A program made the position numbers and the translations under genes. Under the pieces are notes generated by a model, which was given only the letters and a program-made list of their open reading frames with translations, did no database searches and was not told the origin of the DNA. 64,000 nt of DNA from Haliclona indistincta (lineage: Eukaryota > Porifera > Demospongiae > Haplosclerida > Chalinidae): positions 4,565,781 to 4,629,780 of the forward strand of contig OZ024786.1 in the NCBI GenBank assembly GCA_964017065.1, read 5' to 3'. Of this stretch, positions 33,650 to 44,339 are shown piece after piece. Every line of letters starts with the position of its first letter. The first letter of the stretch is position 1.

Positions 33650-33910
33650 TTCGTCCTGTGAACAAGCCTTTCAGTGCAAAATTTGCTTTCAAACACCATT
33701 AAAGCCTCCCATGATCGTGACACGATGTTAAAAGAATGTACTTGGTTGCAAAAATTGTGCAGACACGTACTACGATGAAGACATAATGTCAAAAGTGTGC
33801 CCCCTATGCCATTGCCCAAGAGGTGATTCTGATACAATGGCGATGCCACCATTAGATGAACTTCTGGATCCTGTGTGAGATGCAATAGCAGAAAGTGACG
33901 ACGAGAATTA
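33650..33910 (+). pseudogene. RING-type zinc-finger relic
   Basis: One plus frame gives EQAFQCKICFQTPLKPPMIV then C, an in-frame TAA, then NVLGCKNCADTYYDEDIM, VCPLCHCPRGDSDTMAMPPL and DELLDPV, with a further stop. The Cys spacing C-x2-C ... C ... C-x2-C ... C-x2-C is that of a RING finger, followed by the DTMxxxxLDE(L/F)L helix. It is the best preserved of three related copies here (others at 3432-3593 and 10820-11010). Two internal stops make it a pseudogene. Confidence 0.6.
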
Positions 33911-34654
33911 AGAGCTGTTTAGGATGTCAAAGCTCCTAGCTCCTACAAGTTCAAGACGAAATCTCAATTTTACATGACAGTCTATATCAACAGCATAGTA
34001 CATGTACTTACATGTCAGTGGAGACTTGGCTGCTGGTTCCTGGCGGGCTTGTGAGTTAGTACTCAAAGACGACGTTGACATTTTGTTCACATTCACATTA
34101 TTCGTGTACATGTAAATGTTATTAACTTGATATTTGCGTGGATTTCAGTATTCAGTAATGTGTTCACATCGTGCATGCTTGGACATGCAGGCAAGCGCAT
34201 GCGTACTAGTACATCATCCTCTGGACAAAAACTCAATTAATTTAGAATAGGGAAGTAAAGCACAATTTACAATTCTTATAATTTTCCTGAAAGCAAACTC
34301 AAGGACAAATAGAAACCTTGCTAAATATAACCGTGTCAACCTGCCTTTGTCAGGTTCAGACAATCTAGAGAAGGCTCATAGCAGCACAAGAGATCACTAT
34401 GACAGCATTGTACCATACAGGGACCAGGCACCACCTCTCCAAGCTACAGTAATCCTAGTTGCCTCCATTGACTTGATCTCAGACTCTTAGAACCTGGCTC
34501 TGCACATAGTTCATTTTTGTTCTTCATGACAAAAGGTGTGGTTTAGGGGCAGGCATCGCAACGTCACGTTTAGGGGCAAGGTTAAACAGAACGTCACGTT
34601 ACGAGGGGTCTGACACTCGCGAAATCTCGTACACGTACGGTTGAAATCACTAAC

Positions 34655-34805
34655 TGAAATCGGAAATCTCAGTTGAAATCAGAAATCACAGTTAGAAATC
34701 AGAAATCACTGGTAGAAATCAGAAATCACAGTTTGAAATCTGAAATAGCAGTTTGAATTCTGAAATCGTGGCGTGAAATCACGAGTAGAAATCAGAAATC
34801 GCGAA
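34655..34805. repeat. irregular GAAATCAGAAATC tandem repeat
   Basis: About seven units of roughly 20-23 bp built on GAAATCAGAAATCACAGTT, with the outer units degenerate. A short duplication of AACGTCACGTTTAGGGG lies just upstream (34558-34610). Confidence 0.8.
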
Positions 34806-35407
34806 ATATACGGTACAAAAACGGAATTAATAAACTGTATCCCGCCGTACACCCATTGAAGCACATGGTTTGGTTAGAGCTACTTAACTGTACAAACTTT
34901 CAAGTGTTTGGTCTTACTGAAGTATTATAGTATACTATTGAGTGTTCTACTATACAAGGTATGTTTCTTTTAATAATCTTCAAGGAGCTTGATGGAAAGA
35001 AAACACTTAAAGCCAACAAACAATTTGATGCATCATCACACCTGGCCTTCAAGGACGTAGCGATTGACGACTGCTCAAATCCAACATTCATTCAGCTCAC
35101 ACTAAAGACGTCAAAAACTGATCCCGTTCAGGAATGAGGCCAATATCACCATGATTCAGTTACTTGATAAGCATGACAAAGCAACTATTTTAATATAAGC
35201 ATGACAAAGTAGCTATTTTAAATAATATGGTACCTGTCTACTTACTTGTAATTAGCATAGCACACTATTACCAGGCCATGGTCGATTTGCAATCCAGCAT
35301 CTCACAGTTGTCTCCTCTCTTTCACCTTCTATATCTTAAAGTATGATTGTGTAATTGTATACGTTCTCTTTACTGGACATGTGTATTTAACATGTGATTC
35401 AGTAATA

Positions 35408-35620
35408 CTAGCTGACATAACAGCTAATTATAAAATAAATCGAGAAAATTGACTTATCATTGGCAGTGCGTACAGTAGAGGCATATACTCTACGGGTTTC
35501 GGATCCCCATTCTTTCCACGCCGTGGTACGAGCACTGCAGTAGGAGTTGCTAATTGGTACATCACCATCGAGTTGTGTAACAATATCTTTGGCTTCTAGC
35601 CTCGGCCCCACGCTCTCCAC
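35408..35620 (-). CDS. short ORF abutting an inverted-repeat end
   Basis: The minus frame runs out of the left inverted repeat into EAKDIVTQLDGDVPISNSYC then SARTTAWKEWGSETRRVYAS. It has no ATG and reads like an internal exon, with codon use plausible for coding sequence. It could be a downstream exon of the minus-strand ZAD-like ORF at 37566, or host sequence. Unassigned. Confidence 0.2.
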   Translation of the reverse strand: MESVGPRLEAKDIVTQLDGDVPISNSYCSARTTAWKEWGSETRRVYASTVRTANDKSIFSIYFIISCYVS

Positions 35621-35750
35621 AGAGAGCCTGGTACAAGTTGCACACGCATGCGCTAATTATCTCTTGATTTTAACCGAATCGCTATAATTAGTATATTTAT
35701 AGTACACTTTAGGATATTTTCCGTATACGTTAACTTCTTAAACAGTCGAA

Positions 35751-37541
35751 ATGGATAGTCAGGAGAAGTTTACCAGAGCGATTTCGTATGGCCTTGAACG
35801 TGTTGGTAAAGCTGATATTCGAATGAAGGATCATCAGAGTAAAGGCCTGTCCGCACTGACGCGCGAATCCGGGTTTAACCCAGGTTGAACTCGGATAGAT
35901 CGCGTCCGCACTCGATCTGCAGAGATCGGTTTTGGCGAATCCGGGTTGAACCCGGGTTAAGCCAACCCACATACGTGGGTTAAACTGGGTTGAAACCGGG
36001 TTCGCCTTGGCACCGCCACGTGTACGCGCACTAGAGACGTTCCCTGAGCGCTCAAGCGCTAGAGAAAGACTTAGTTTGTCAAGAAGCTCTCGTGCTAGTG
36101 CTATAAACGCTACCGTGGACTGCTGCATGGACCTGACTCGCATCGATCCGGGTCGAGTGCGGACGCACGCTAACCGAGTTCAACCCGGGTAAGTCGGGTT
36201 TGAGTTCAACCCGGATTCGACCCGGGTTGTCAGTGCGAACACGGCTTAAGGCTGTTCGGTATGTGTATGACAAGCATGACGTTTTCATTTGGCTCCCTAC
36301 TGGCTATGGCAAATCATTGTGCTACGAGATTCTACCCTACGTTTTTGACAGTAAACTAGGTACAGACAGCAGTGTAGTCCTCGTGATATCTCCGTTAGTG
36401 TCCTTGATGATTGATCAAGTCCAAAGTTTGAAAGCAAGAAGTGTGCCAGCTGCAATTTTAAGCGGAAACACATCAGGTGCTTACCAAGGATGCAGCAATC
36501 TGCTTGCAAAGGACAGCGAGTTGAGTGACGGAAGGTACAAGTTGCTGTTTGGTGCTCCAGAGGCTATTCTTGGCGGTGCAAGGTGGCGGGAGATGTTGCA
36601 AGAAGAACCATACTCTACACATGTGGTCGCTGTTGCAGTAGATGAGGCCCACTGTGTATCAAAATGGTATAGAGATTATCATATCGTACTTAAAGTTATT
36701 GTTATTATTCTTTTAGGAGCAGTACATTCAGACCAATCTATGGGAGAATACACGAACTGCGTGCATTTGTTCCATCAGGTACACCTTTTCTTGCATTGAC
36801 AGCTACAGCTACTGCTTCGGTGAAGCTGGAGATTGTAGAAAAACTAAACATGACTGGTTGTGCAAGTGTATCTGTTTCTCCAAATCGTCCTAACATTTTC
36901 TATGAGGTGAAAGTCCGTACTGAACTTTCTAATCTCGATTACATTGTTCAATCTCTCAAAGTGAGAGCTGAGCGCATCATCATTTATTGTCGCTCCTTAA
37001 ATATGTGCGCTAATTTGTATGAGTATTTTCTTGATGCTTTGCAAGATAAACATACTATTTACCAACTTCAGAGCATGTAGCTAGTAATCGTTTGTATGGC
37101 ATGTTTCATGCACATACTCCTCAAGACAACAAAACTGCCATTCTTGCTAGTTTGAGTGACTCGAATGGTGTAGTTCGTGTTATATTTGCTACTGTTGCAC
37201 TTGGAATGGGAGTAAATATGGCTGGTGTGAATCACATCATCCACTATGGAGCACCTCACAGTATGGAAGACTACATGCAGGAGAGTGGTAGAGCTGGTCG
37301 GTCAGGAGAACAAGCTTTGTCTGTAGTGTACTGGAAGCCAGCTGATGCTCCTCTCAAAAAGGAATTAAAGACAAACAGAGACAAAGAAATTGCTGCGGTA
37401 AGGCATTATCTAGAAAACACAAGCACATGTCGACGTGTTCAGCTACTCGGTTACTTTGATCATACCTTTGCTGCCGAACCTATGCACGTAGATAAAACTC
37501 TCTGTTGTGATGTTTTAAAAGTGACAAATAATACACAATAA
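35751..37541 (+). pseudogene. RecQ-family helicase gene, broken by a MITE
   Basis: Exon 1 starts at ATG 35751 (MDSQEKFTRA), is split after 35842 by a 404-bp MITE, and resumes in frame at 36250. Motif I is LPTGYGKSLCYE (about 36290), motif II DEAHCVSKW (36641). A 50-bp intron follows (36667-36716). Motif III LTATAT is near 36795, motif IV RIIIYCRS near 36976, motifs V-VI FATVALGMGVNMAG and ESGRAGRSG at 37188-37305, and CRRVQLLGYFD is the start of the RecQ Cys region. RecQ enzymes unwind DNA 3'-5'. Besides the MITE, a 1-nt frame change lies near 37050-37080, so this copy should be inactive. No HRDC or exonuclease domain is present. Confidence 0.85.
35843..36246. mobile_element. 404-bp Harbinger-like MITE inside RecQ exon 1
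   Basis: TAA flanks both ends (35840-35842 and 36247-36249). Inverted ends begin AGGCCTGTCCGCACTGAC and AGCCGTGTTCGCACTGAC. Subterminal repeats are rich in AACCCGGGTT words. Removing the element plus one TAA restores the helicase frame exactly. The 3-bp TAA duplication and G-rich ends fit PIF/Harbinger, but the TIRs differ from those of the full element at 28139, so another transposase probably moved it. Confidence 0.93.
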
Positions 37542-37565
37542 TATTGATATTATTTAGACTTGTAG

Positions 37566-37898
37566 CTAGTATACTTTTGTCAACAAAGTGACGTCACTAA
37601 CTAGTCTGTCATCCATATCAAGTTCTTTTGCTGACTGGCGCATCTCCAGTAAACACTCAAGAGAGTCTTCGATTGTGCGCACCTTGGTACTACAGCTGCT
37701 GCATATCTGAGCTGGTAACCCATCGCCTCGTGTCACCGGAACTTCGAGAAGCTCAATGATTAGGTCAGTCCAACAATCATGGATGCCTGCAGTAGTAAAC
37801 AGACGCTTACAAGTGTATGCACTGCTGGGATTGCGGCACAGTCGACAGTTCAGCATAGTAGCAATCGAAAATCGTGTCTTTAGTATACTCTCGAGCAC
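37566..37898 (-). CDS. ZAD-like zinc-finger ORF
   Basis: The likely start is ATG 37856 (an upstream in-frame start is less good). The protein begins MLNCRLCRNP and continues with LFTTAGIHD...LPAQICSSCSTKV and a Leu/Glu-rich helix. CxxC ... ICxxC spacing with LP(A)xIC is the zinc-finger-associated domain (ZAD) pattern, a dimerising N-terminal module. A possible donor GTTAGT near 37604 suggests that more exons follow towards 35600. It converges on the RecQ gene with a gap of about 25 bp, inside the same inverted repeats. Its C-terminal partner domain is not visible. Confidence 0.5.
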   Translation of the reverse strand: MLESILKTRFSIATMLNCRLCRNPSSAYTCKRLFTTAGIHDCWTDLIIELLEVPVTRGDGLPAQICSSCSTKVRTIEDSLECLLEMRQSAKELDMDDRLVSDVTLLTKVY

Positions 37899-38482
37899 TT
37901 CAGTATTTGAGACACGCCCTATACGGACATTTTTCCGATATACGTTTCAGGATTCTCGCTGAGTTGCGTAGATAATTAGCGCATGCGCGTGCAACTTGTA
38001 CCAGGCTCTAGAAGAGAGCCTGGGGACGAGGCTAATTATTATAGGAACAAATAATTATTATGCCAAGTGTGCAGTTACTGACACTCAGTGTAGTATATGC
38101 GTGACTGGAATAGAAAAGGCCAATATCAACATGTTCTGAAAGTTCCGCTACTGGTTAGATAATCAATATCCTGCTGGACTATAATGAAGTGACATTGAGG
38201 CACTAGTGGTGAGGACACCACAGTTCATCAGGACGTTGCCAAAGAAGATAAAAGTTTGTTGGGTGACTATAGGGGTAATCCATACGCAGCAGATGTAGAG
38301 AACAAAAAAAAACTAATTTGCCTGACATGAAAAGTTGCGTTGCGTTGTTACTGAGCAGCTTATTATCACTTATCCTATAAACGATTATTTCATTGATTGT
38401 TACAATGTAGCTCTCATTAATTTATTATAACCCTTTGACTTTGTTTGAACATGATTCAAACAAACTACCTGCAAATGTTGTC

Positions 38483-38550
38483 TCCATTTCGCTTCCTACA
38501 ATGGCGTATAGCAACACCACACCTTTGCAATCATCTCGACTAAAGTTGCA
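38483..38550 (-). pseudogene. partial copy of the 42.6-kb exon
   Basis: The sequence CATTTCGCTTCCTACAATGG and what follows match 42621-42690, the exon of the minus-strand gene at 42190-42697, with a few changes. It is a fragmentary duplicate. Confidence 0.65.
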
Positions 38551-39009
38551 ATGCACGGTTGCCCACTCTGCAGTTCTTTCCAACGTTTAAACACAGACTC
38601 ATTCTGCACCTAGAGTTAGATTCGCACTTGCCCCTGTATTAAAAATGACGATATTCGCACTCGCCCTAATGATAAATGGTACTTTTTCCAGAGTTCTTGA
38701 GGTTCTAACCACTACTCAAGGACAATTTAACCGGCACTTCACGAATTTCACAAGCCATTTCTGCACAGAATAATTATCAAGAGGAGAAAATATAGTACTC
38801 CATGTGCAAAACCCTAACACATTTTTTTGATAACATCTGTTTTGTTTTGCAGAAGTGTTATTATGTGGTGAATATTTTTCGCCCTGTAAAGGCCTTGAGT
38901 CAGACTGGAAGACCAAAGAGTCTTAAAATGGTGAAAATGGTGAGCACATGTATTTCACTTACTGCTAGCTGTACTAAGCAAAATACTATTGCTTTTCATA
39001 CTGAGGTGC

Positions 39010-39232
39010 AGTCTGCCATGTAGATCTGGCCCACACTACCACTGTCCAGAATGCAGTAATGGTATCTTAATAAAGCATGACTTTCCAAAACATCTACAAA
39101 ACATGCAGCCTGTCACTCTAGTGATGCTGATCATGGTGTTGAGCTACCAGCCAAAAAACAAGATGAGTACTGCTGGAAAGAAGGTGAAAAAGGCGTATGC
39201 AGCATTTGTGGCGCAAGAATCTAGCCACTAAT
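39010..39232 (+). pseudogene. zinc-finger segment of a TE protein
   Basis: Two frames give HYHCPECSNGILIKHDFPKH (a C-x2-C...H-like finger) and, shifted, DEYCWKEGEKGVCSICGAR then a stop. It lies directly before the second copy of the dispersed repeat and the Ulp1 exon, so it may belong to the same element. Frameshifts are present. Confidence 0.35.
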
Positions 39233-39236
39233 CAAA

Positions 39237-41075
39237 GTAGGCACAAACGAGTACAACACATTCATCACAATTCATCAATTCAGCATTAGGTTTATGTCTA
39301 TTTAAGATAGTGAAAAAATAGTGTTATTGAATTAGAAATATTTTAGGGCAATTATGGAAAGTAGAGTCCAATCTCACCACTGGAAACAACTCGAACGGCT
39401 AAAAGATACGGCAATTGGCAACTCAATTAATCATTACTCAGATGATGAGGTATGCACTCTGTACAATGAGACTGTATGCATGGCTTACTAGGAGATATAT
39501 AATACAAACATGAAGTATAGGGCTATTGAAATTAAAACTGTTATAATAATTGTGGGTGGGCTCAATTACAAAGGCAAGCACAAAGCCAATGAGTGATATC
39601 AAGGCAGCCTCATGTGGCAGCTAGCGTGCACTGCCGTGCAGTGTAAAAAAATAACTAGGCTGTGCATGCGCGTGTGTGTGTGTGTGTGTGGGGAGAAAAA
39701 TGTTAAACTTCATGCAGGTGGACATATTTGCTTATGACCTCATACTTTTTCCTATACATCTTGAAGCACATTGGTGCCTTGTAGCAGTGGACTTACGGGG
39801 CAGGGATATATTGTACTTTGATTCCCTTAGAGGAGACGGCAGCGAGTGCCTTTCAAAGATCAGGTATACTAGACAGTAAGAAAAAATTTAAATATTTGAC
39901 AAAGCAACTTTTATTGTCAATTCATTTTTCCCTGAGGGAACTATTGTTGCGTGGAGTTTTTCTCAGTTAAAGTTAGTCTGTTCAGGTGATACTCATCTTT
40001 GAGTTGTAGGTAGGCCTCTTGTTACTCACGTGATAAAATCACGTGGAGCTACATAATGGACGACAGATTAGGCATGCTCACTCTTACCTTCATGAGAAAC
40101 GGCTCTACACTCTAGTCGGTCCCGTTACTCCATGTGCAGCCAACCATACTGTATTAGACTACAAAAGCTACTCCTACACACGAGAGAATGTGAGCAGCGC
40201 CTGTCTGGAACTTGTATCGTAGTACACAGTGTTATGGAAAAACTTATTCCTTTTGCCACATGTATGTACACAGCTGGACAGTCTTGTCAAGCAACGAGTA
40301 GATTTGGTTACTAGCTGCAGTGTTAATGCTGATGAAAGACTGAAGTTCCGGCTTGCACATGTAATGTATTACTGTTATGCATGACAGCCTTACTGGTCTA
40401 ATTTTAATTTAACACCATACACTGAATAAAATGCGATATAAAAGACAATGCACCAGTCCTGCTGTCATGAATGATTTTACTTATGTGCTACAGAAACATC
40501 GTTCAGATCCTACGAATCTTTATGTGTGCAACTTACCCCGAAACTATGAATCAAAAGTAAGAAAGGATGAATGCATTCTATTCAAGCATAATGCACATGG
40601 ATAAAAAATAATGTGCAGGAATTACACAACTTTATCCTTTGACCATAGGACTTAGAGGATATGTTTAAACCATATGGTTCAATGCTATCATCAAGAGTTT
40701 TGGTAGATATTCAAGGGCTCAGCAGGAGTGTTGGTTTTGTCACGTATAAATCAGAGATATGTGTTAATTTAGGAGCATTTATCACTGTCTCCTTTCAGGA
40801 TGGAAAGTAATCAATCGAGTAAAAGTGCTATTAAGGGACTTAATGGGACTAACCTACCAGGTCAATGTGTTTCTTGTATAAACAGTGGCACTACAGATTC
40901 CAAATAAATAAACAATATTTACAATTATCAAACTTAAATGAAGAATGGTTTCCAAGAATTACAAGAAGTTTCACACCCATTATTTTGTCCTATAAGAGCT
41001 AGTGAACCATTAATTGTCAAACTGGCAGAAAAGAAAGTGGCAATCCAGAATTATCCAGGTACCTTACAATAACTA
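39237..41075 (+). repeat. dispersed repeat, copy 2 (with Ulp1 exon)
   Basis: Paralogous to 7566-8715 with several shared blocks at high identity. This copy has about 770 bp (39455-40225) missing from copy 1, including the protease exon. The ends are not bounded by clear terminal repeats, so the element type is open. Confidence 0.85.
39718..39861 (+). CDS. Ulp1/SENP-type cysteine protease exon
   Basis: An exon bounded by an acceptor (TTCATGCAG) and a donor (GTATAC). It encodes VDIFAYDLILFPIHLEAHWC and LVAVDLRGRDILYFDSLRGD. HW and YFDS match the catalytic His and Asp of C48 (Ulp1) SUMO proteases. The expected QxxxxDCG(V/I)F block with the catalytic Cys is not found downstream, so this copy is partial. 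C48 proteases are often carried by DNA transposons of eukaryotes. A possible end of the frame is LKFRLAHVMYY near 40340-40380. Confidence 0.65.
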
Positions 41076-41469
41076 TCATACCACAGGGCGAGAACGATAT
41101 ACTAACCATTCAGCTGGTCTATAGCAGTGGAAACTTTGGGCAAATTAAAACTGTGTCGTAAACTCTGCCCTCGACTGTCGTTGCTATCCTGAAAGGCTGA
41201 ATCGAGAAAGAAATGTTCTCTTGACCGTTTGGTTGTAGAAACCAAAGCTCAAGAAAGAAGTTCCTGCAGCACATCAAGTTGCTGCATTCTTATCTTTGCA
41301 ACATCCGAGGGTGCCGCAAGTCGTTTCATAAATTCTTCAATAAATAAATTCAATAAATTCTCTGTCAATAAAGTAAGATGGGATGATAATTACTAATATT
41401 TCCTATTATCATGATGGATGTATTGAAAATGCATTGTTACTCACGTTAGTCCCTAGATGCGGTCAACGC

Positions 41470-41720
41470 CAACGCCAACTGCACATGGAAGAGTTCAACC
41501 AGTACATCTCTGAACGATTCTGTCCTCGTGGCAAAAGATCAACCAGTGGAGTGATCTAGAGATACTTTGGGGGCTAAGATCATAGCTGCTCTGAAAGATT
41601 CCACTAAAGGAGACAAGAATTTCCAACTCTGGATTAAGAAGATATCATTTCAGCTGCTGTCTGTTCCAAATGTTGGTGTCCAAGCTTCTTTCAGAAAACC
41701 CAGCGGGCAAAAAACCCAAG
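41470..41720 (+). pseudogene. integrase-linked TE fragment (tentative)
   Basis: A plus frame with ALKDSTKGDKNFQLWIKKIS and then FQLLSVPNVGV resembles the short domain that precedes the zinc-binding integrase region in some Ty3-like or Ginger-like proteins. Stops occur before and after and no integrase core follows. Tentative. Confidence 0.25.
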
Positions 41721-42189
41721 AAACTAAGAAAGAAGACCATCGATAGAATCAGCAAGATAACGAGGATGAATCCGAACGAAAGAGCTCCTCGACTACTTTG
41801 AAGAGATCAGGCCCACCCTGTACAAGTTTCTGTATTCCTGTAAAAAACGTTAATAAAAAAGTTTTTCCAGTGAAAGCCAAAGCTGTTGCATTTATATGTT
41901 GCAGCGGGTACCTTTTCGATATGGGTCAATTTCTGCACATTTGCATAGCGCACAAGGTATGTATTCCATTGAACTCTTGTTTTGTATCTACAGGCATGGG
42001 AAATTGTGCGGGGAAAGCTCGACCTCCAAGATTCAAGGTGCGAAACATAGACAGTGACCATGTCGAGGTACACAAATAAGGACTATCATTGTTATGATTT
42101 TTAATTATACTGTTCTACTGTACTGTTTTGGGAATCAAAACAATACAGCAGGGAATTTTTTATTGGCTTTAAACGCTACTAGCCTAGCT

Positions 42190-42697
42190 TTATTTATCTT
42201 TATTGGTTTTTCTAATTTTGGGATAACAAGACTCCCAAAAACATTCAGGACAGGGTGAGGTATCTTCATCGGACTCAGGCTGAAATGGAACAGCAGCAGC
42301 AGCAGATTCATCAAGCTGAGGAAAGTGATGACTCTGACTAGTGTTGTTTCTAGCCAGATTCCATTTTGGTAATAGCATTAGTATTTTTACTCAGGATAAA
42401 TTTATTAGTAATCAATTTTTTGTTGTAGTATAATTAATTTTTACTACACCAAATTGAATTACAGTTTTGAATTGCACCACAGCTGGAATTTCTGCACCAC
42501 AGCCGCAATTGCTCTCAGCTAGCAAGCAGAGTAGTACCTGGCTTTTCGTGTTTGCCAGCGTACAACTCTTCAATGTACTCACCAGGTAGTAGTACATCTG
42601 ATAGCCCTCTACCATCATCTCCATTTCGCTTCCTACAATGGAGTACAGCAACACCACACCTTTGCGATCTTCTCGACTAAACTTTTGATAGTGAATT
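42190..42697 (-). CDS. spliced gene of unknown function
   Basis: A well-defined exon 42697-42583 lies between an acceptor (TGTATTTAG) and a donor GTGAGT on the minus strand. It encodes IHYQKFSREDRKGVVLLYSI and VGSEMEMMVEGYQMYYYL. A middle segment (about 42420-42560) and a final frame 42378-42190 (DESAAAAVPFQPESDEDTSP then CPECFWESCYPK, ending in TAA) may complete it. A partial copy of the exon at 38483-38550 shows that it is repeated, so it may be TE-borne. No domain is recognised. Confidence 0.4.
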
Positions 42698-43313
42698 CCT
42701 AAATACAAACTCATACAAGCACAAGGATTGGTCAGCGTCCAAATTTCATAAAACACCATAACAAATAATGATGCAATGATACAGAGCTCCTTCTTGTTTA
42801 TTAAGCCTTGTGACACAAAGCACAATAATACCTGGAATTTTTATTACAGGGAACAAGTCAGCTCACAAATTTGAAGATGTGGCTTATAAATTTAATACCA
42901 GCAACAATGTAGTCTAATTAATTGAAAGCACACGTGGATGCTATAAGCCACGCCTTACTAGTAATGCAGTGAAGAAGTTTTACTGTACTCAATTTTGTCA
43001 TCAGAAATTCGAATCCAAATAAAATGATTGATTGTTTTGTTGACTGCAGAGGATTAGAGAGCATAAACAAGCTGATAGGATTGTGATTATTGTTACACTA
43101 GTTGTGAGGAGGTCTAGAAGAGATGCCCGATCCAGATAAATACTACAGACAAGTAGAAGTGCCCAGCCTGCAAGTAGAAAATCACCATCCTTCAGTGATT
43201 AGTTTGAATACTATATTTATGTAATAAGTAAGTATTGTTTGAAATCCAGGAATCTTCTAGTGTTTCTAGAATTATTGTAACCAATAGCATCAACATGCGA
43301 TCTCACACTTAGG

Positions 43314-43727
43314 ATGCCAACTGTACATCAAAATTATAATCAATTCAAGGAAGCCTTCATAGAAGGAACAATTGTAGGTTATTCCATAACTGAGACTACA
43401 CAACGTCCATTTTTGGCTTGGCAGACTTGGGACTTATTGAGAATCATGTACTATGGGTTTCGAGACTTCAGCGAAAGTTTTCTAGCAAGGCATCCTGGGT
43501 ACACAATCTTTCCAATCAGGCTGAATGGAAGTGCTATAGAGACATTTTTTAGTCAACTAAAGCATACCACATCAGGACAATTATCAAGTGCAAACTATAG
43601 TGCTGCACGTGCAGCCATTCTTACACGAGGGTCTGTTACCCAAAAGAAGAAGTCTGACACTTACAGAAGTTCACAATTGCACATTCGTTCACATCCATTA
43701 CAGAAGACTAAGTATAGCAGAAAGTAG
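43314..43727 (+). CDS. C-terminal part of a putative transposase
   Basis: A 137-codon frame with WQTWDLLRIMYYGFRDFSES, FPIRLNGSAIETFFSQLKHT and then TSGQLSSANYSAARAAIL. The RLNGSxIETFFSQLKH...SAxNYxxARA pattern is a catalytic-Glu-type C-terminal block seen in multicopy transposon proteins. I do not assign a superfamily. The start is probably upstream and lost, and the basic tail ends at a stop. Neighbouring DNA to 44300 has no terminal repeats that I could pair. Confidence 0.45.
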   Translation: MPTVHQNYNQFKEAFIEGTIVGYSITETTQRPFLAWQTWDLLRIMYYGFRDFSESFLARHPGYTIFPIRLNGSAIETFFSQLKHTTSGQLSSANYSAARAAILTRGSVTQKKKSDTYRSSQLHIRSHPLQKTKYSRK

Positions 43728-44339
43728 CATACACATGCATGTTTGTCACAGATTGGGAGAAGACGTAATAGTTTTAATGATGATTCACCTATGCCACATA
43801 CATCACCATCAATATTAATGATTATTGGTCGTCACCTTCACAGCTGCAGTCACCATCACCTAGTCGAACTACTCCAAGTCGATATGTTGCAAATTTTGCT
43901 CGCATGCAATGATTTATTTTATTACCATAAACAGGAGCGCAATATGAGAGTGAGCGTCATAGAAGGACAAAAATTGGGACAATAACAAGGCGAGTGGGCT
44001 CTGGAAGACCATAAAAAATAACAAGATAAGTAACAACTATAAATATCACACAAAACTCTTTAAAATTTGTTTGTCAGCCTACACTCCAATACCAATTCAA
44101 TGTGTCAACTGATATATCAGTAGGCGTAGTTTAGTTTTTGCTCGATTACTGAATACATGTACTAATTCCCATAGCCAACACAGACTAAAACAGATTTCGT
44201 CTCATATGTATGTTTTAGAAAGGTAAGTATTTTTTCTCACAATGGTAGTGCTAAAATTATAGCATCTATATAGCAATAGCAATTATATCAATGCTAATCA
44301 TTGCCCCAAGAGGTGCTTAAAAGAGGGAGCATAAGCAAC

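Larger units (their letters stand above)
35599..38032. mobile_element. candidate DNA transposon carrying RecQ and ZAD genes
   Basis: About 65-bp imperfect inverted repeats bracket the unit. The left (35597-35662) reads TAGCCTCGGCCCCACGCTCT... to ...GCATGCGCTAATTATC. The right (37970-38034) is its inverse complement with about 10 differences. Both are flanked by TA if the ends are set at GCCTCG. Inside lie a RecQ-family helicase (plus) and a convergent ZAD-like ORF (minus) and little else. No DDE transposase is visible. The alternative is two independent solo repeats flanking a host locus. Confidence 0.4.

Noticed and set aside
28139..36246. The RecQ-exon MITE as a deletion derivative of the complete Harbinger in this window
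   Set aside because: Both use TTA/TAA targets, but the terminal and subterminal sequences differ clearly after the first few bases.
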